A program made the translations under genes and the position numbers. DNA of 6,965 nt from positions 1-6,965 of the forward strand of contig JAGDAG010000241.1 in NCBI GenBank assembly GCA_017959625.1, given 5' to 3'. Origin of the DNA: Abditibacteriota bacterium (GTDB taxonomy: Bacteria > Armatimonadota > UBA5829). This document shows, piece after piece, positions 5,578-6,965 of this stretch (positions within the stretch are counted from its first letter, which is position 1; each line of letters starts with the position of its first letter). The notes beneath the pieces were generated by a model. That model searched no databases. It saw nothing but the letters and a program-made list of their open reading frames with translations, and had not been told where the DNA came from.

Positions 5578-6745
5578 TATTCTGATAGGCGTGACGGGCA
5601 GCATTGCCGCTTACAAGGCCTGCCAGCTGGTCTCTCTTTTAAAGAAAAACGGCTGCTCCGTCAAGGTGATCATGACGGAAAATGCGGCGCATTTCGTTTC
5701 GGAGCTGACCTTCAGGACCCTGAGCGGGAACCCGGTTTATACCGATATGTTCGGCGCTCCGGCGTCTTATGACGTGGAGCATATCTCCCTGGCCCGCTGG
5801 GCCGATACCCTTGTTATCGCTCCCGCCGACGCCAATATCATCGGCAAGCTTGCTTCCGGCATCGCCGACGATATGCTTTCCACCGTGGCTATGGCCTGCC
5901 GCTGCCCCGTTTATATCGCTCCGGCGATGAATACCGCCATGTATGAAAACGCGGCGGTGGCCGGAAATATGAAAACTCTGGAGGAAAGAGGCTTTATATT
6001 CATAGAGCCCGGCTCCGGAAGGCTTGCCTGCGGAGACGAGGGAAAGGGCAGGCTCGCGGAGCCCGAAGCCATCGCAGAGCGTATAGCGGCGGCGCGGAAA
6101 AAAGATCTTGAAGGCAAAACCATAGCCATAACGGCGGGGGCCACCATAGCGCCGGTGGATCCGGTGAGGTTCCTCAGCAACCGCTCCTCCGGAAAGATGG
6201 GCGCCGCCCTTGCGGAAGCGGCCCTGGAAAGAGGGGCGAAGGTCTTTGTGGTCCACGGGCGGATCGGCTGCCGTATGCCCGCCGGCTCGGTGAACGTCTA
6301 TGCCGCTACCAACGACGATATGTATGAAGCGCTGCGGTCCGTCTGCGAAAAAGAGCGTCCTGCGGCAGTGATAGCCGCCGCCGCGCCCTGCGACTACGTT
6401 TGCGAGCCGAAGGCCGAAAAGATCAAGAAGAACGGAAAAGAACTCCTGCTCAGGTTTTCCGAAGGAAGAGATATAATAGGGAGCATCGCCCGGCTGGAAG
6501 ACCATCCCGTCCTGGCGGGGTTTGCCGCCGAGACGGAAAACCTTGTTGAGAACGCCCGAAGGAAGCTCGAAGAGAAAGGGCTCGATATGATAGTTGCCAA
6601 CGACGTTTCCCGGGACGTGTTCGGCAGCGACTACGAGCAGGCGGTGTTGATCGGCAAAAACGGCAAAATGACGGAGACCGGCAGGGTGCCGAAAAGAGAG
6701 CTGGCGGATATGATACTCGACATGCTTTCGGAGATCATGCCTTGA
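5567..6745 (+). CDS. coaBC: Bifunctional phosphopantothenoylcysteine decarboxylase / phosphopantothenate-cysteine ligase
   Basis: This 392-residue protein carries out two successive steps of coenzyme A synthesis: joining 4'-phosphopantothenate to cysteine (CoaB), then decarboxylation to 4'-phosphopantetheine (CoaC). The CoaC flavoprotein half (about 1-175) has GVTGSIAAYK near the N-terminus, catalytic H72 (EHISLARWAD), PAMN with N122, and the substrate-lid cysteine C155 (GRLACGDEGKG). These are offset by three from the E. coli H75, N125 and C158. The CoaB half (about 181-392) has ITAGAT (188-193), DPVRFLSNRSSGKMG (198-212) and KIKK (285-288). Two small departures are GAT where GGT is usual and AAPCDY where relatives read AAVADY. 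GAGGG at 5556-5560 lies 6 nt before the ATG, within the end of gmk. The stop overlaps the priA start by four bases. Confidence 0.96.
   Translation: MGNNILIGVTGSIAAYKACQLVSLLKKNGCSVKVIMTENAAHFVSELTFRTLSGNPVYTDMFGAPASYDVEHISLARWADTLVIAPADANIIGKLASGIADDMLSTVAMACRCPVYIAPAMNTAMYENAAVAGNMKTLEERGFIFIEPGSGRLACGDEGKGRLAEPEAIAERIAAARKKDLEGKTIAITAGATIAPVDPVRFLSNRSSGKMGAALAEAALERGAKVFVVHGRIGCRMPAGSVNVYAATNDDMYEALRSVCEKERPAAVIAAAAPCDYVCEPKAEKIKKNGKELLLRFSEGRDIIGSIARLEDHPVLAGFAAETENLVENARRKLEEKGLDMIVANDVSRDVFGSDYEQAVLIGKNGKMTETGRVPKRELADMILDMLSEIMP
6730..6733 (+). promoter_or_regulatory. Shine-Dalgarno for the TTG start of priA
   Basis: GGAG lies inside the last codons of coaBC, 8 nt before a TTG at 6742. 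No in-frame ATG or GTG exists close upstream, and the protein homology begins right after this TTG. The site therefore supports a non-ATG start. Confidence 0.6.
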
Positions 6746-6965
6746 GGCTGGCCGACGTCGCCTCCGGAAGGTTTGCCGGCGGCGGTTTTGATTATCTGAC
6801 CTACTATATCCCCGAAGGTATGGATGCGGATATAGGCAGCGGCGTGGTGGTGTCCCTCCGGGGGCGCCCGGTCTTCGGATATATAGTCGGCCTGCCGGAT
6901 TCCGCCGGCGTCGGCTGCGATTCCCTCCGTCCGATCCTTGAGGTGGTGGGCGAAGGCAGCATCAA
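6742..6965 (+). CDS. priA: Primosomal protein N' (PriA helicase), N-terminal fragment, 3' end outside the window
   Basis: About 74 codons are visible, with no stop before the window edge. The translation opens (M)RLADVASGRF, then GGGFDYLTYYIPEG, then GSGVVVSLRGRPVFGYIVGL. This is the layout of the PriA 3'-DNA-end-binding domain, where relatives read FDYLVPE followed by GxRVxVPFGxRxxxGxV. PriA recognises stalled replication forks and reloads the replicative helicase. The VPFG stretch is divergent (VSLRG). The helicase and zinc-binding domains lie outside the window. Identification rests on this short domain plus position, since coaBC-priA is a common gene pair. The TTG start overlaps the coaBC stop (TTGA, 6742-6745), and the candidate Shine-Dalgarno is 8 nt upstream. 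Confidence 0.85.
   Translation, partial: MRLADVASGRFAGGGFDYLTYYIPEGMDADIGSGVVVSLRGRPVFGYIVGLPDSAGVGCDSLRPILEVVGEGSI

Overview
The window is a dense run of seven recognisable protein-coding genes plus one short candidate gene. All lie on the + strand and are packed like a single polycistronic unit. Four junctions overlap (three by 4 nt, one by 11 nt), and the short candidate would add a fifth overlap of 14 nt. No gap exceeds about 160 bases. I see no rRNA, tRNA, CRISPR array, insertion sequence or phage gene. Base composition is fairly GC-rich by eye, yet ATA (Ile) and AGG (Arg) codons are frequent. Together with a FemX-type lipid II amino-acyl transferase and a gmk-coaBC-priA block, this points to a bacterium, possibly a Gram-positive Bacillota (Clostridia-like) lineage. 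That assignment is an inference and is not secure.

Left block (1-2640): three catabolic-looking enzymes. First is the C-terminal part of a GlcD/D-lactate-dehydrogenase-type FAD-linked oxidase, cut by the window edge. Next is a complete zinc-dependent medium-chain dehydrogenase of the sorbitol/polyol type. Third is a complete class II (fuculose-phosphate-type) aldolase. Their linkage suggests oxidation and cleavage of a sugar, polyol or hydroxy acid. The substrate cannot be read from the sequence.

Junction (2641-2798): a lower-GC stretch with a short, very basic ORF of 56 codons. It has a well-placed Shine-Dalgarno and contains a GC-rich inverted repeat. The repeat looks like an intrinsic terminator only when read on the minus strand.

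Right block (2799-6965): femX-like lipid II amino-acyl transferase, alr-like alanine racemase, gmk (guanylate kinase), coaBC (coenzyme A biosynthesis) and the start of priA (primosomal helicase). The first two genes supply peptidoglycan synthesis. The last three form a widely conserved housekeeping cluster, but rpoZ, which usually sits between gmk and coaBC, is absent, and gmk overlaps coaBC directly. The yicC-remA pair often found upstream of gmk in Bacillota is replaced by femX-alr.

I do not see a clearly new biological system. The points most worth a second look are the missing rpoZ and altered gmk neighbourhood, the small basic ORF at the junction, the atypical active-site entry residues of the alanine racemase, and the coupling of a catabolic block to wall and housekeeping genes.
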